Source: Flagellimonas oceanensis (lineage in GTDB: Bacteria > Bacteroidota > Bacteroidia > Flavobacteriales > Flavobacteriaceae). Taken from it: a stretch of 64,000 bases of DNA. Shown here piece by piece: positions 17,453 through 25,789 of the stretch; positions within the stretch are counted from its first letter, which is position 1; each line of letters begins with the position of its first letter. Below the pieces are notes generated by a model. The model was not told the DNA's origin. It worked only from the letters and a program-made list of their open reading frames with translations, and made no database searches. The stretch is from NCBI RefSeq assembly GCF_003992595.1, contig NZ_RZNA01000022.1:60654-124653 (forward strand). The letters run 5' to 3'. The position numbers and the translations under genes are program-made.

Positions 17453-17770
17453 TTAAGGTATTTGTTGACTGATGACTTCCAGTTCGGTTCGAAAAGCGAC
17501 AAATTTATTGGGAAACATTTTCTGTGCATCGGCACGTAAGCGCTCGGCATCCTCTTTGTAATAGGCCTCCAAAGTATCCCTGCTTTGGGTGGTGTATTGT
17601 ATGGAGTACGTGATGCCGCCCATATCTTCCTCCACCAAGACCTTGACCATTTTGGCATGGGAAAATTTACCTGTTGCCAGCATATCGGGCAGGTGCTTAT
17701 CCTTCATCCAATCCAGCCATTGGTCGTGTACACTTTCATCTATATTGATGGTAACGTTGTAAATGAGCAT
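17453..17770 (-). CDS. DUF4286 family protein
   Basis: A 105-residue protein of the DUF4286 family, a ferredoxin-like dimeric αβ-barrel fold in outline. It opens MLIYNVTINIDESVHDQWLD and contains YSIQYTTQSRDTLEAYYKE. No function is known. It is characteristically located near rsmA in Flavobacteriaceae, as here. Confidence 0.87.
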   Translation of the reverse strand: MLIYNVTINIDESVHDQWLDWMKDKHLPDMLATGKFSHAKMVKVLVEEDMGGITYSIQYTTQSRDTLEAYYKEDAERLRADAQKMFPNKFVAFRTELEVISQQIP

Positions 17771-17830
17771 TAGCTTTGTCTGTTTTAGCGTGGACGAAGT
17801 TAGTGTAATTCTGAGAAACCTCTTAAAGAG

Positions 17831-17850
17831 ATTCCCGCGAAGGCGGGAAT
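17831..17850. repeat. Palindromic repeat attcccgc-gaag-gcgggaat
   Basis: A perfect inverted repeat with 8-bp arms and a 4-base loop lies between the TPR gene and DUF4286. It resembles the short GC-rich palindromes scattered through many bacterial genomes. It could cause some transcription attenuation but has no T-tract on either side, so I do not call it a terminator. Confidence 0.7.
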
Positions 17851-17860
17851 GTCAAGTTGA

Positions 17861-19645
17861 TTAGTTAATGGCGTCCCCTCGCAACCTCCTGAAATTCTTG
17901 CGGGCCTGGGGAAAATAATAACTGTCCTGATAATTATATATGATCTTCTCGTAATGTCCCTTGGCTTTTTCTGGCTCGTTCAGGGTGTTTTCGTATAGTT
18001 CTCCGAGGGCAAAGTGCGCATCATCGGCCAAAATCCCATCGGAATAGAATTCCACAATTTTTTGATAGTTGAACTCGGCACTTTCGTATTTTTTCTGCTC
18101 TACCAATAGTTCGGCTTGTTTTAGCAAGGCTTCGTCCTCAATTTTTTCTCCTTTGTGATTTTGTAAAATATCTTCAAGTGCGGCAATGGCTTCAGTATTT
18201 TTATTTTGATAAGCCAAAAGGTCTGCCTTGGCATATTTTTTCAAAGCGGTTTGGGTGGAATCTTCCAATGAGTTGTCGGAGATCAGTAAACTCAATTGCA
18301 TGGCATCGTTTGCAATCAGTTGTGATGTGGAACTGCGAAGTACTTTCAATTGGGTAAGGGCCCAATCAAAATCCCCTTTGTAAAAACTGGTCTGTGCCAC
18401 TTTGAACCGTGCGTCTTGACCCACCACGTCGTTTTTGACGCTCTTTTGAACTTGTGTGAAAAGAATCAGGGCTTCGTTGAATCTTTGGTCGAATACCAAA
18501 ATGTCTCCAAGCGCCAGTTTAATATAAGCCATGGTCATCCTGCCCATTGGGAGTTCCATGCTTTCCTTGAGCATTGCAATGGCGGGTTCGGGTGTTTCTT
18601 TTTTGAAAGTAAGGAAGTTGGCATAGGCAACTTGAAGTTGGAGGGTTTGACTTTCGATTCCGTATGTTTCCACCAAGCGCTCAAATTTCTTTTCCACATC
18701 CTCCAGAACTTTCTCCGTTGGGTTTTCCAGCGCAATATCAATCAGGTTGAGTTCTGCATTGAGCCTGGTCCGTGGATTTTCTGTGTTGTCCACGATGTAT
18801 TCGTAAATCTCTGTTGAGGTTTCCCAGTCTTTGTCTTCCAAAGCTATATTTCCCAAATTTTCCAATCGGTCCACGGACTGCCCCTCGCTACGTTTATATA
18901 TGGCCTTTTCCTGACTGAAGGCACTATTGTATTGTTTTTGCTGGACAAAAAGCCAACTCAAAAGCTCGTTCCAAAGCACATCTGGGGTATTCTGAGCATT
19001 TTGTAACAGTACTTTTCGCAATAGGATATTGTTTTCGTCAGACGGGTCCTCGGAGATAAAATCATCTATGTTGCGCAACACATTGGAACGTGAGGTGCGC
19101 CCTTCCCAAATCAGGTTGAGGTAGGATTGGTACATTTTTGCGATATCGCCCTGTTCCCCATAAATGCGTGCCAATTGAAAATCGTAATTAAGATCCGGCT
19201 TTAGTTCCATGGCCTTGGTGTAGGCTTGGATGGCATAATCCAGCAAAGCATATTTTTGAAAGCGATATCCAACACTGTAGCCGTAGTTGGGGTTGTCCTC
19301 TATTTTATTGATGGCCTTGTCATAATAGGCAGTGGCCTCTTCAGCTTCATTCTTGAGGGTGAAGTTGTATCCCAGCTCAATATAAAAAGTGGGGAAAGCG
19401 TAGCTGTCCTCTATTTTTTGAAGTAAAAACGCTTCGGCATCATCATAGCGTTCCAATTGCTGGTAACAAGCCACCAATCCCTCGGCATAGTCAGTGCGCC
19501 TTGGGTTGGTCTCGACCAATTTCTCATAAAAAACCACGGCTTTCTCATAATCACCATCCTGAAAGTATTGTTTGGCCAAGAAATCCTCTTGGGCCATTCC
19601 AATGGCGCCGGATAGCATCAATATGAGAAATAAAAGACGTCGCAA
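17861..19645 (-). CDS. Secreted tetratricopeptide repeat protein
   Basis: A 594-residue protein. It begins with a probable Sec signal peptide (MRRLLFLILMLSGAIGMAQ, cleaved after AMAQ-like position 19), then consecutive TPR helices, e.g. YFQDGDYEKAVVFYEKLVET, FYIELGYNFTLKNEAEEATA and ADDAHFALGELYENTLNEPE. It is expected in the periplasm or at the outer membrane as a scaffold; no enzymatic motif was seen. In related genomes a gene of this type lies directly downstream of serS. Here the toxin-remnant insertion separates them. Confidence 0.88.
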   Translation of the reverse strand: MRRLLFLILMLSGAIGMAQEDFLAKQYFQDGDYEKAVVFYEKLVETNPRRTDYAEGLVACYQQLERYDDAEAFLLQKIEDSYAFPTFYIELGYNFTLKNEAEEATAYYDKAINKIEDNPNYGYSVGYRFQKYALLDYAIQAYTKAMELKPDLNYDFQLARIYGEQGDIAKMYQSYLNLIWEGRTSRSNVLRNIDDFISEDPSDENNILLRKVLLQNAQNTPDVLWNELLSWLFVQQKQYNSAFSQEKAIYKRSEGQSVDRLENLGNIALEDKDWETSTEIYEYIVDNTENPRTRLNAELNLIDIALENPTEKVLEDVEKKFERLVETYGIESQTLQLQVAYANFLTFKKETPEPAIAMLKESMELPMGRMTMAYIKLALGDILVFDQRFNEALILFTQVQKSVKNDVVGQDARFKVAQTSFYKGDFDWALTQLKVLRSSTSQLIANDAMQLSLLISDNSLEDSTQTALKKYAKADLLAYQNKNTEAIAALEDILQNHKGEKIEDEALLKQAELLVEQKKYESAEFNYQKIVEFYSDGILADDAHFALGELYENTLNEPEKAKGHYEKIIYNYQDSYYFPQARKNFRRLRGDAIN

Positions 19646-19722
19646 TAGCTTGTTTTATTTCAAATATAACGTAGAAATGTGGGAGATTCTGTTAAGCGAG
19701 TCCAAATTAATGGTAGAAAACC

Positions 19723-19871
19723 TTAATCGATGGTGTCAAAACCGCAATAGGGTACCAATACTTCGGGTATTTTTATTCCTTCTTCGGTCTGGTGGTTCTC
19801 CAAGATTCCCGCCAGTACCCTCGGCAATGCCAATGAACTGCCGTTCAAGTTGTGGGCCAATTGGCTCTTGA
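19723..19871 (-). pseudogene. serS': Divergent duplicate of the serS 3' end
   Basis: Read on the minus strand, this gives ~50 residues ending in TID-stop that match the last ~50 residues of the intact serine-tRNA ligase at 22163. [20 protein letters not shown] here corresponds to [20 protein letters not shown] there, and [10 protein letters not shown] to PEVLAPYCGF. Homology stops at about 19871. The copy differs at many silent and some coding positions, so it is either old or from another strain. It has no start and no catalytic core, and it marks the far boundary of the inserted toxin region. Confidence 0.88.
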
Positions 19872-19894
19872 TTTTTTGGAATTGAAGAAAATGA

Positions 19895-20683
19895 TATTAT
19901 GTAAGAAAATACACTTTTATTTCAAATCAAGAAGCCATAGACCCCTTTAGCACGGCATTTATGATTAAATGTGCAGTGTTGCGAGCCGTCAACCCTGAAA
20001 TTTGTGATGGGCTTTCCATATGGGATTGCAATGCCAAGGTCATGTGGTTGGCCTCCAAGGAAGGAATTCACATAGTCCTTGACGTTTTCGGATTGGTTCC
20101 CGTGGTCGGGGAAGTGGCCGATTTGACCAACGGGGCGTTGTATCTGATCTAAGGGGATGGGGTAAATGCCACATTAAGTTTTGTCGCGGCCGTTCCTGTG
20201 GCGGGATGGGTAGCTGCTGGAGCAAAAGGAGCCGTAAGGATTGTGGAGGCAAGCAACATTGCCTCCAAAGTGAAACTGACTTGGAAGGTGGACACCTTCT
20301 CAGGGAAAATTTTGTGGCCGAGCGACAATTACAGCCGCAAACAGTTGCGAAAAGTGTTGGGCTTGACCTCCTCATCGACCCATGCTCGTCATATCATGCC
20401 ATTGGCCTTTAAAGGAACGGATCTGGTCCAAAGGGCCGCCAAATCTTCTAACGCCTTTCTTATGAACGAGTTTTTAAATGGCTTCCCCTTGCCTTCTTCT
20501 AGTCATTTAACTGGGCACTCGACCTATAACAATAAAATTCAAAGTATATTAACAACAAATAACGTTGCGATTAGTAATATGAGCCCTGATCAAGCTTTTA
20601 CGTTTTTAAATGGTTTAATTGTTCATATTGATGATTTATTAACTGCCAACCCAAGCAAGATTTGGAAGAGATATCGAATTTAA
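19895..20683 (+). pseudogene. Polymorphic toxin C-terminal fragment (pre-toxin region + AHH-like nuclease), interrupted
   Basis: One reading frame runs from 19895 to 20683 except for a single TAA at 20150-20152. The first part (IHIVLDVFGLVPVVGEVADL) and, after the stop, GDGVNATLSFVAAVPVAGWV form one hydrophobic, Gly-rich pre-toxin region as seen in PT-TG-type polymorphic toxins. The last ~110 residues (HARHIMPLAFKG..., GHSTYNNKIQSIL) resemble an AHH/HNH-like nuclease toxin tip. There is no signal peptide, secretion domain or repeat region, so this is a detached C-terminus. The downstream part could still be translated from GTG at 20198, but the family assignment is by eye. Confidence 0.72.
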
Positions 20684-20702
20684 TCAGTTACCCATAGATG
20701 GA

Positions 20703-21386
20703 ATGAAGTACTATAAATTGGAATACAACTCCATGAATATTAAAGAAACAGGAACACAATTTCAGTCTATTGATGGAAACTTTGGTGATATTCAAAGCAT
20801 CAATTTTCCCATTGAAGGTAAAATTGATTTTAATTTTGCGCTCCCTGAACCATTTATGGAGAGAAAAGCCATACCAACTACATTACTAAATGCTGTTTTT
20901 ATTTCTAATGGATTTTTAATTTTCAAAGACTATTTCATTGACTTTTTGAAAAATTTTAGTATCGACGAATACCAGACTTGGAAAATTAAAGTACACTACA
21001 AAAACAACGTTTTAACGGATTATAGTCTATTCAACATAAGTTATCCAAAACAAAGAGAATTGATTGATTTTAAAAACAGTTCTTTCTATTTGGGAAAATT
21101 TTCAGACCATAAGCATGTTGGAGAGGATATTAATATTTCCGATTATGACAATTATTTAAGCACTTTGGAGGTGTTGAAAAACAGTAAAGACAGTTTTTTA
21201 AAGCAAAAAAAAGTAATCTTGGATTTGAGGTTTGTGAAAGTTGACATGTTTAAATTGTGGATTGACCCCCTCGGAGGCTTTTATGTTTCAGAAGAATTAA
21301 AAACCTCTATAGAAGAGCAACGGTTTACAGGCATGGCTTTTAGGGAAGTAACCGAGATGGACAAAAGGATAGAGGTAGTTTATTAG
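20703..21386 (+). CDS. Probable immunity protein of the adjacent toxin fragment
   Basis: An intact 227-residue, AT-rich gene starting 19 bases after the toxin frame ends, as toxin-immunity pairs usually do. It has no signal peptide or membrane segment, so it should be cytoplasmic. The C-terminal GGFYVSEELKTSIEEQRFTG pattern (Ser-x-x-Leu-Lys ... Gly near the end) resembles the Imm11/Imm43 (DUF1629-like) immunity families. That match is from memory of the pattern. Base composition is visibly more A+T-rich than the flanking housekeeping genes, which supports transfer. No other function is suggested. Confidence 0.65.
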   Translation: MKYYKLEYNSMNIKETGTQFQSIDGNFGDIQSINFPIEGKIDFNFALPEPFMERKAIPTTLLNAVFISNGFLIFKDYFIDFLKNFSIDEYQTWKIKVHYKNNVLTDYSLFNISYPKQRELIDFKNSSFYLGKFSDHKHVGEDINISDYDNYLSTLEVLKNSKDSFLKQKKVILDLRFVKVDMFKLWIDPLGGFYVSEELKTSIEEQRFTGMAFREVTEMDKRIEVVY

Positions 21387-21387
21387 T

Positions 21388-21500
21388 GTAAAAGGCCATC
21401 AAATCTTCCAACGCCTTTCATAAACGGGTTCTTAAATGGCTTTCCCTTGCCTTGTTCAAGTAATTTAACTAGGCACTCGACCTATAAAAACATAACCTAA
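21388..21500 (+). pseudogene. Second toxin tip fragment, frameshifted
   Basis: This DNA repeats the stretch at ~20440-20540 of the first toxin. After a 2-base deletion it reads INGFLNGFPLPCSSNLTRHS, against MNEFLNGFPLPSSSHLTGHS in the first copy. Stops occur in the original frame. Only the AHH-like end remains, with no upstream part. It looks like the remains of an extra toxin-tip cassette. Confidence 0.8.
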
Positions 21501-22162
21501 AAGTTTAAATAAACGTCAGAGTATAAACTATTTATTTAGTAAGGGAAAAATGAACTCTAACAAACCAGTGAACACGTTTTACAACGTAAGTTCACTATGG
21601 GAAGTAATGTGCTTACCCTCTATGCATAATTGTTGAAATGAATGGAAGAGACCAGAGTAGAACTCATCAAGGTATTGGTTGGTTGATTTAGTATGAATAG
21701 AAGAAGTTTTTACACGGTGCTTGTTTGAATCCCACTCATTGGTTTGGATTCTTCGCTTTAAAATAATGTTGAGCTTTTTTCAATTTACAGAAATCCTGGC
21801 ATAAATGGGGGCTTTGCCATTTTTAGACCTACTGGAATAAAGCCAAAGGAAGTGGAATAGACATTTTGCCTGTTTTTGTAATGAAAGGGGAAAGTTGGTT
21901 TGATTAGGGGTGCAAATGTTTCATAAAACAGGTGGATATCATCTAAGTGAATAGTTATGGTGTAGTTTCAAAAAGATTAAAAGAAGAAATAGAACACCAG
22001 AAAATGACAGATATTGAATTAAACCTGAGGTTAGTATAAACGATTTGTAGACTTCCCTTGGCTCACGCCAAAGGCCATTTTGTGTTTGTACGAGGTGTAT
22101 ATCCGAAAATATCCCTATACTTGTTCCGCTGCTACGTTTATGATCAGCGATGAGGGAAAATC
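21501..22162. other. Degenerate non-coding DNA of the toxin/immunity region
   Basis: No intact gene was found over ~660 bases. It is A+T-rich and broken by stops in every frame. One scrap, at 21947-22039, is recognisable and listed separately. A short frame around 21640 (RDQSRTHQGIGW) could be another toxin scrap, but I cannot support it. Confidence 0.5.
21947..22039 (+). pseudogene. C-terminal scrap of a second immunity-like gene
   Basis: Thirty codons end in TAA: YGVVSKRLKEEIEHQKMTDI. The pattern matches the C-terminus of the intact immunity protein (FYVSEELKTSIEEQRFTGM), with Ser, Leu-Lys, Ile-Glu, Gln and Thr at equal spacing. An in-frame stop lies directly upstream. It is probably the tail of a decayed paralogue. 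Confidence 0.55.
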
Positions 22163-23434
22163 CTAGTCAATCACCGTAAACCCACAATAGGGGGCCAGCA
22201 CTTCGGGGATGTTGATGCCGTTTTTGGTCTGGTAATTTTCCAAGATGCCCGCCAAGACCCTGGGCAATGCCAAAGCGCTGCCGTTCAAGGTGTGGGCCAA
22301 TTGGCTTTTTCCGTTTTCGTCTTTGTAACGCAACTTTAGGCGATTGGCCTGATAGGTCTCAAAATTGGATACGGAACTGATTTCCAACCAACGGTCTTGT
22401 GCAGTCGAGAACACTTCAAAATCAAAGGTCAGGGCAGAAGTGAAACCTAAATCCCCTCCACAAAGACGCAAAATACGATAAGGCAATTTGAGTTCACGTA
22501 GAATAGTTTTTACGTGCTCTACCATGTCATCCAAAGCTTGGTATGAATTGTTCGGATGTTCCATTCGTACGATCTCGACTTTGTCGAACTGGTGCAAACG
22601 GTTCAAGCCGCGAACGTGTGCCCCGTAACTTCCTGCTTCACGACGGAAACAAGGCGTGTAGCCCGTGTATTTGATAGGGAAATCACTTTCTGCCAAAATA
22701 TCTCCTCGGTGCAAGTTGGTCACGGGGACTTCAGCCGTTGGAATGAGGTACAGATCATCAGCCTGTACATGGTACATTTGCCCCTCCTTGTCGGGCAACT
22801 GACCTGTTCCATAACCAGAGTCTTCATTGACCATAAGTGGCACCTGCATTTCGGTATAGCCCGCTTCGGCGTTTTTGTCCAAGAAGTAGGCAATCAAGGC
22901 ACGTTGCAATCGTGCGCCTTTTCCTTTGTACACTGGAAAACCTGCTCCAGTGATCTTAACACCGAGCTCAAAATCGATGATGTCGTATTTTTTGGCCAAT
23001 TCCCAGTGCGGAAGTGCACCTTCCGATAAAGTTGGAATGTCGCCCTCCTTGAAAATCTCTTCATTGTCCTCCTCGGAATTACCCGCGGGAACGGATTGGT
23101 GGGGAACATTGGGGATCAAATACAGTTGCTGCTGAAGTTCATCGGCAGTAGTGTTGAGGTCTTCCCCTAATTTTTTGGATGCTTCTTTGAGTCCTGCCGT
23201 TTTTTCTTTCAGGACATTGGCCTCCTGTGCCTTTCCTGTTTTGAAAAGCAGGCCGATTTCTTTGGAAAGTTTGTTGGATTCGGCCAGAGTGGCGTCCAGT
23301 TCAGTTTGGATGGAACGTCTTTTTTCATCGAGTTCCAAAACCTTTGATAGCATAGGTTCGGCATCGATGTTTCGCTTTTTTAAAGCGGTGATGATACTTT
23401 CCTTGTTTTCCCTGATGTTCTGTATTTGAAGCAT
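22163..23434 (-). CDS. serS: Serine--tRNA ligase
   Basis: Class II aminoacyl-tRNA synthetase that charges tRNA-Ser (and tRNA-Sec). The 423-residue protein has the N-terminal coiled-coil arm (~1-110), with LDEKRRSIQTELDATLAESN. Motif 2 is CFRREAGSYGAHVRGLNRLH, and motif 3 is near [20 protein letters not shown]. It is full length and apparently functional. A divergent duplicate of its last ~50 codons lies 2.3 kb downstream. Confidence 0.96.
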   Translation of the reverse strand: MLQIQNIRENKESIITALKKRNIDAEPMLSKVLELDEKRRSIQTELDATLAESNKLSKEIGLLFKTGKAQEANVLKEKTAGLKEASKKLGEDLNTTADELQQQLYLIPNVPHQSVPAGNSEEDNEEIFKEGDIPTLSEGALPHWELAKKYDIIDFELGVKITGAGFPVYKGKGARLQRALIAYFLDKNAEAGYTEMQVPLMVNEDSGYGTGQLPDKEGQMYHVQADDLYLIPTAEVPVTNLHRGDILAESDFPIKYTGYTPCFRREAGSYGAHVRGLNRLHQFDKVEIVRMEHPNNSYQALDDMVEHVKTILRELKLPYRILRLCGGDLGFTSALTFDFEVFSTAQDRWLEISSVSNFETYQANRLKLRYKDENGKSQLAHTLNGSALALPRVLAGILENYQTKNGINIPEVLAPYCGFTVID

Positions 23435-23451
23435 GGCCTTGTTTTGAGCCG

Positions 23452-23482
23452 CAAATTTAATTCAATCTGGAGAAGTGCCCAA
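23452..23482 (-). promoter_or_regulatory. Candidate serS promoter
   Basis: On the minus strand TAAATTTG (23459-23452) matches TAnnTTTG. TTG at 23482-23480 is a possible -33 element, 20 bases upstream. The serS ATG follows 17 bases after the -7 box. The site lies in the gap between serS and the HTTM gene. Confidence 0.55.
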
Positions 23483-23484
23483 CT

Positions 23485-24801
23485 TTATTCCTTAGGAGAG
23501 GGGAGAATCCAATCATTATGGGCAAAATGTTTCCACGGAACGTTGGCCAAATCCACTTTTGGGTCGATAAATTGCTGATAAGGTCTTTGATTGATTTTGA
23601 CCTTGTTCTCCACAAACACCTGGATGTCCTTGCCATCTTTGGCGTATTCTTTTTTGAGGTGATGTGCAAATTGCCAGATAAAATCGGGATAGCAGGCTAC
23701 TCTGCGTTGTTGTTTTTTTGTGAGATAATCGTTCAGGTTGATGTTGGTGGTGTCCTTGGTTTGGATGTTCACGGCCTTAAATGTGATTCTTCCCCCACGG
23801 CTGCGTAGCATCATTCGCCAGCTCAAACGATGCCCTTCCTCGGTCCACAATACATCATCCTGAAAGAAGTGGTGCCGTATTGGCAAAACCAGTTGGAATA
23901 GAAAGTAGATGCCCAAAACCGTCAATGTGATTTTTTTTGTCTTTGGAATGATGGTTTTGGTCTCTGGAATAATCTTTTTAGTCTTTAAAAAGATATTGCG
24001 GATGGTCTGTGGTTCAAAAAAGAAGACCGTAAAGGCAAGTGACAGGTAGGGGAATATCCCAATTTGGAATACAATGCTGTTGAACAGATGAAAAAAGATG
24101 GCCAATACAAAGGCTGTTTTCCGCGTCGGCCTCCAGAGGAGTGCGGGTACAATGAGCAAATCAAAGAAAATTCCGAAGAATGCCACTATTTTATGGACCC
24201 ATTGCTGTTGAAGAAAGTCCCCTATCAAATAATAGTCTTTTTTATGGGACATCAATACCTCGATCATGCTGAAATCCAACCAATCGGCGTATAACTTGGC
24301 GACCGATGCATAGGTGTACACGATGAACAATTGTAGGATAATAATCCATCGGACCCAGTTGTACATGGTCTGTGAACGCAGCTTCGGATGCAGTTTTGCA
24401 TCCAGGGATGCATCTCGGTTCGCTGGTAGAAATGCCATGATGTAGGCGAGGAGCATCAGTAGATAATAGTGGTTGTTGTAGGACGTTTTCTGCATCAAAT
24501 ACACCCCGGACCACAATACGGCAAAAGCCAATGCGCTAAAACGATATTTATATCCAAGGGCTATCAGCAGACCCAAAGTGCCCATCACGGCAAAATAAAT
24601 GTACATGCCGTTTCCGGGTAACGGTTGCAACCATTCAAACCCAATAAAGGAAAAAGTAAATTCGGGTTCCACCAGTGTTCTGCGCACCCAACCTGTGGCT
24701 ATGGCGCCATAGCATTCGGCACCGACCAATAATCCATAGAACACTCGAAAAACAACAAGTTGCGCATTGTCAATTTTCTTAAAAAGAAATTGGTCGAGCA
24801 T
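23485..24801 (-). CDS. HTTM domain-containing membrane protein
   Basis: A 438-residue protein with about eight to nine hydrophobic segments in the first 320 residues. A soluble tail follows. The pattern matches the HTTM domain shared with vitamin-K-dependent γ-carboxylase: VVFRVFYGLLVGAECYGAIA, SYNNHYYLLMLLAYIMAFLP and VYTYASVAKLYADWLD. Bacterial members are of unknown function. A small internal repeat (KTKKIIPETKTIIPKTKKI) links two segments near residue 275-295. The start codon directly abuts the stop codon of ribF, so the two are coupled. Confidence 0.88.
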   Translation of the reverse strand: MLDQFLFKKIDNAQLVVFRVFYGLLVGAECYGAIATGWVRRTLVEPEFTFSFIGFEWLQPLPGNGMYIYFAVMGTLGLLIALGYKYRFSALAFAVLWSGVYLMQKTSYNNHYYLLMLLAYIMAFLPANRDASLDAKLHPKLRSQTMYNWVRWIIILQLFIVYTYASVAKLYADWLDFSMIEVLMSHKKDYYLIGDFLQQQWVHKIVAFFGIFFDLLIVPALLWRPTRKTAFVLAIFFHLFNSIVFQIGIFPYLSLAFTVFFFEPQTIRNIFLKTKKIIPETKTIIPKTKKITLTVLGIYFLFQLVLPIRHHFFQDDVLWTEEGHRLSWRMMLRSRGGRITFKAVNIQTKDTTNINLNDYLTKKQQRRVACYPDFIWQFAHHLKKEYAKDGKDIQVFVENKVKINQRPYQQFIDPKVDLANVPWKHFAHNDWILPSPKE

Positions 24802-25731
24802 TTACTTGGAGATTAGGTCCAGAGAATGGTTTTTGTCTTTCTTCAATTGTTCTTTAAGTTCTTCAACTGAATTGAACTTATGCTCGTCCCGGATGCGGTG
24901 CAAGAGTTCCACCTGAATCTTTTTGTCGTAGAGGTTGCCTTCAAAATCGAAGAAATTGACTTCTATGCTTTTTTTGGAACCGTCCACGGTGGGGTTGAAG
25001 CCGATGTTCATCATCCCAAAGTATTCTTTTCCATCAATGTCACTTCGGACCACGTACGCACCATTTTTTGGGATGAGTTTGTACGCTTCGGCAATATGTA
25101 GGTTGGCCGTAGGGAAACCGAATTCCTTGCCCAAACCTTTGCCCTTTTTTACGGTTCCCGTGAGCATATAGGCGTAGCTCAAGTAACTGTTAGCGGTTTC
25201 AACATCGCCCTTCAATAGTGCTTTTCTGATTTTTGTGGAGCTTACGGAAACATCATCTATTTCCTGGGCGGGAATTTCCTCTACCTCAAAATCAAAGGTG
25301 TTTCCAAAGGAAATAAGGTCTTGGATGTTGGCATTCCGGTTGCGTCCGAATCGATGGTCGTACCCAATGATTATTCTTTTGCTTTTGATGTTGTTCACAA
25401 GAATATCGCGTACAAAATCTATTGCCGAAAGTCTGGAGAATTGTTTGGTGAAGGGGTGAATGATCAAATAGTCCAGCCCCAAAGTCTCTAAAATCTGTTT
25501 TTTTTCTTCGAGCGTGTTCAATAATTTGATGTCCACATCCTTTTGCAATACCATCCGTGGATGTGGGAAAAAAGTAAGCACTGTGGACTTCAATCCGGTA
25601 TTTTTGGCATTATTTGTGAGGCGTTCCAATATCTTGCGGTGCCCCAAGTGTACACCATCAAAAGTGCCAATGGTCACCACGGTGCGGTGCGAGATATCTT
25701 TGAAATCAGAAATGTTATGGATTGTTTCCAA
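24802..25731 (-). CDS. ribF: Bifunctional riboflavin kinase/FAD synthetase
   Basis: Makes FMN from riboflavin and FAD from FMN. The N-terminal nucleotidyltransferase has VTIGTFDGVHLGHRKILERL and GYDHRFGRNRNANIQDL. The C-terminal riboflavin kinase has GKGLGKEFGFPTANL and EYFGMMNIGFNPTVDG. The 309 residues are typical. The flavin it supplies would also feed ApbE substrates encoded elsewhere in the window. It is divergent from the metalloprotease gene. Confidence 0.95.
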   Translation of the reverse strand: METIHNISDFKDISHRTVVTIGTFDGVHLGHRKILERLTNNAKNTGLKSTVLTFFPHPRMVLQKDVDIKLLNTLEEKKQILETLGLDYLIIHPFTKQFSRLSAIDFVRDILVNNIKSKRIIIGYDHRFGRNRNANIQDLISFGNTFDFEVEEIPAQEIDDVSVSSTKIRKALLKGDVETANSYLSYAYMLTGTVKKGKGLGKEFGFPTANLHIAEAYKLIPKNGAYVVRSDIDGKEYFGMMNIGFNPTVDGSKKSIEVNFFDFEGNLYDKKIQVELLHRIRDEHKFNSVEELKEQLKKDKNHSLDLISK

Positions 25732-25756
25732 CGCAATAAAGAAATAAAAAAAGGCT

Positions 25757-25764
25757 TACATTTG
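25757..25764 (+). promoter_or_regulatory. Candidate -7 element for the metalloprotease operon
   Basis: TACATTTG matches TAnnTTTG and lies 25 bases before the ATG. No convincing -33 element was found. Confidence 0.45.
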
Positions 25765-25789
25765 AAATTATACTATGCCCTAACCGTGT

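Noticed and set aside
17831..17850. attcccgc palindrome as an intrinsic terminator
   Set aside because: There is no T-tract on either side.
19961..20152. Stand-alone 63-residue gene before the TAA
   Set aside because: It is in the same frame as the downstream toxin region and ends at a single stop; it is best read as one broken gene.
21640..21700. RDQSRTHQGIGW frame as a third toxin scrap
   Set aside because: Too short and without a matching partner in the window.
22027..22160. Possible gene remnant directly downstream of serS
   Set aside because: Stops in all useful frames and no recognisable residues.
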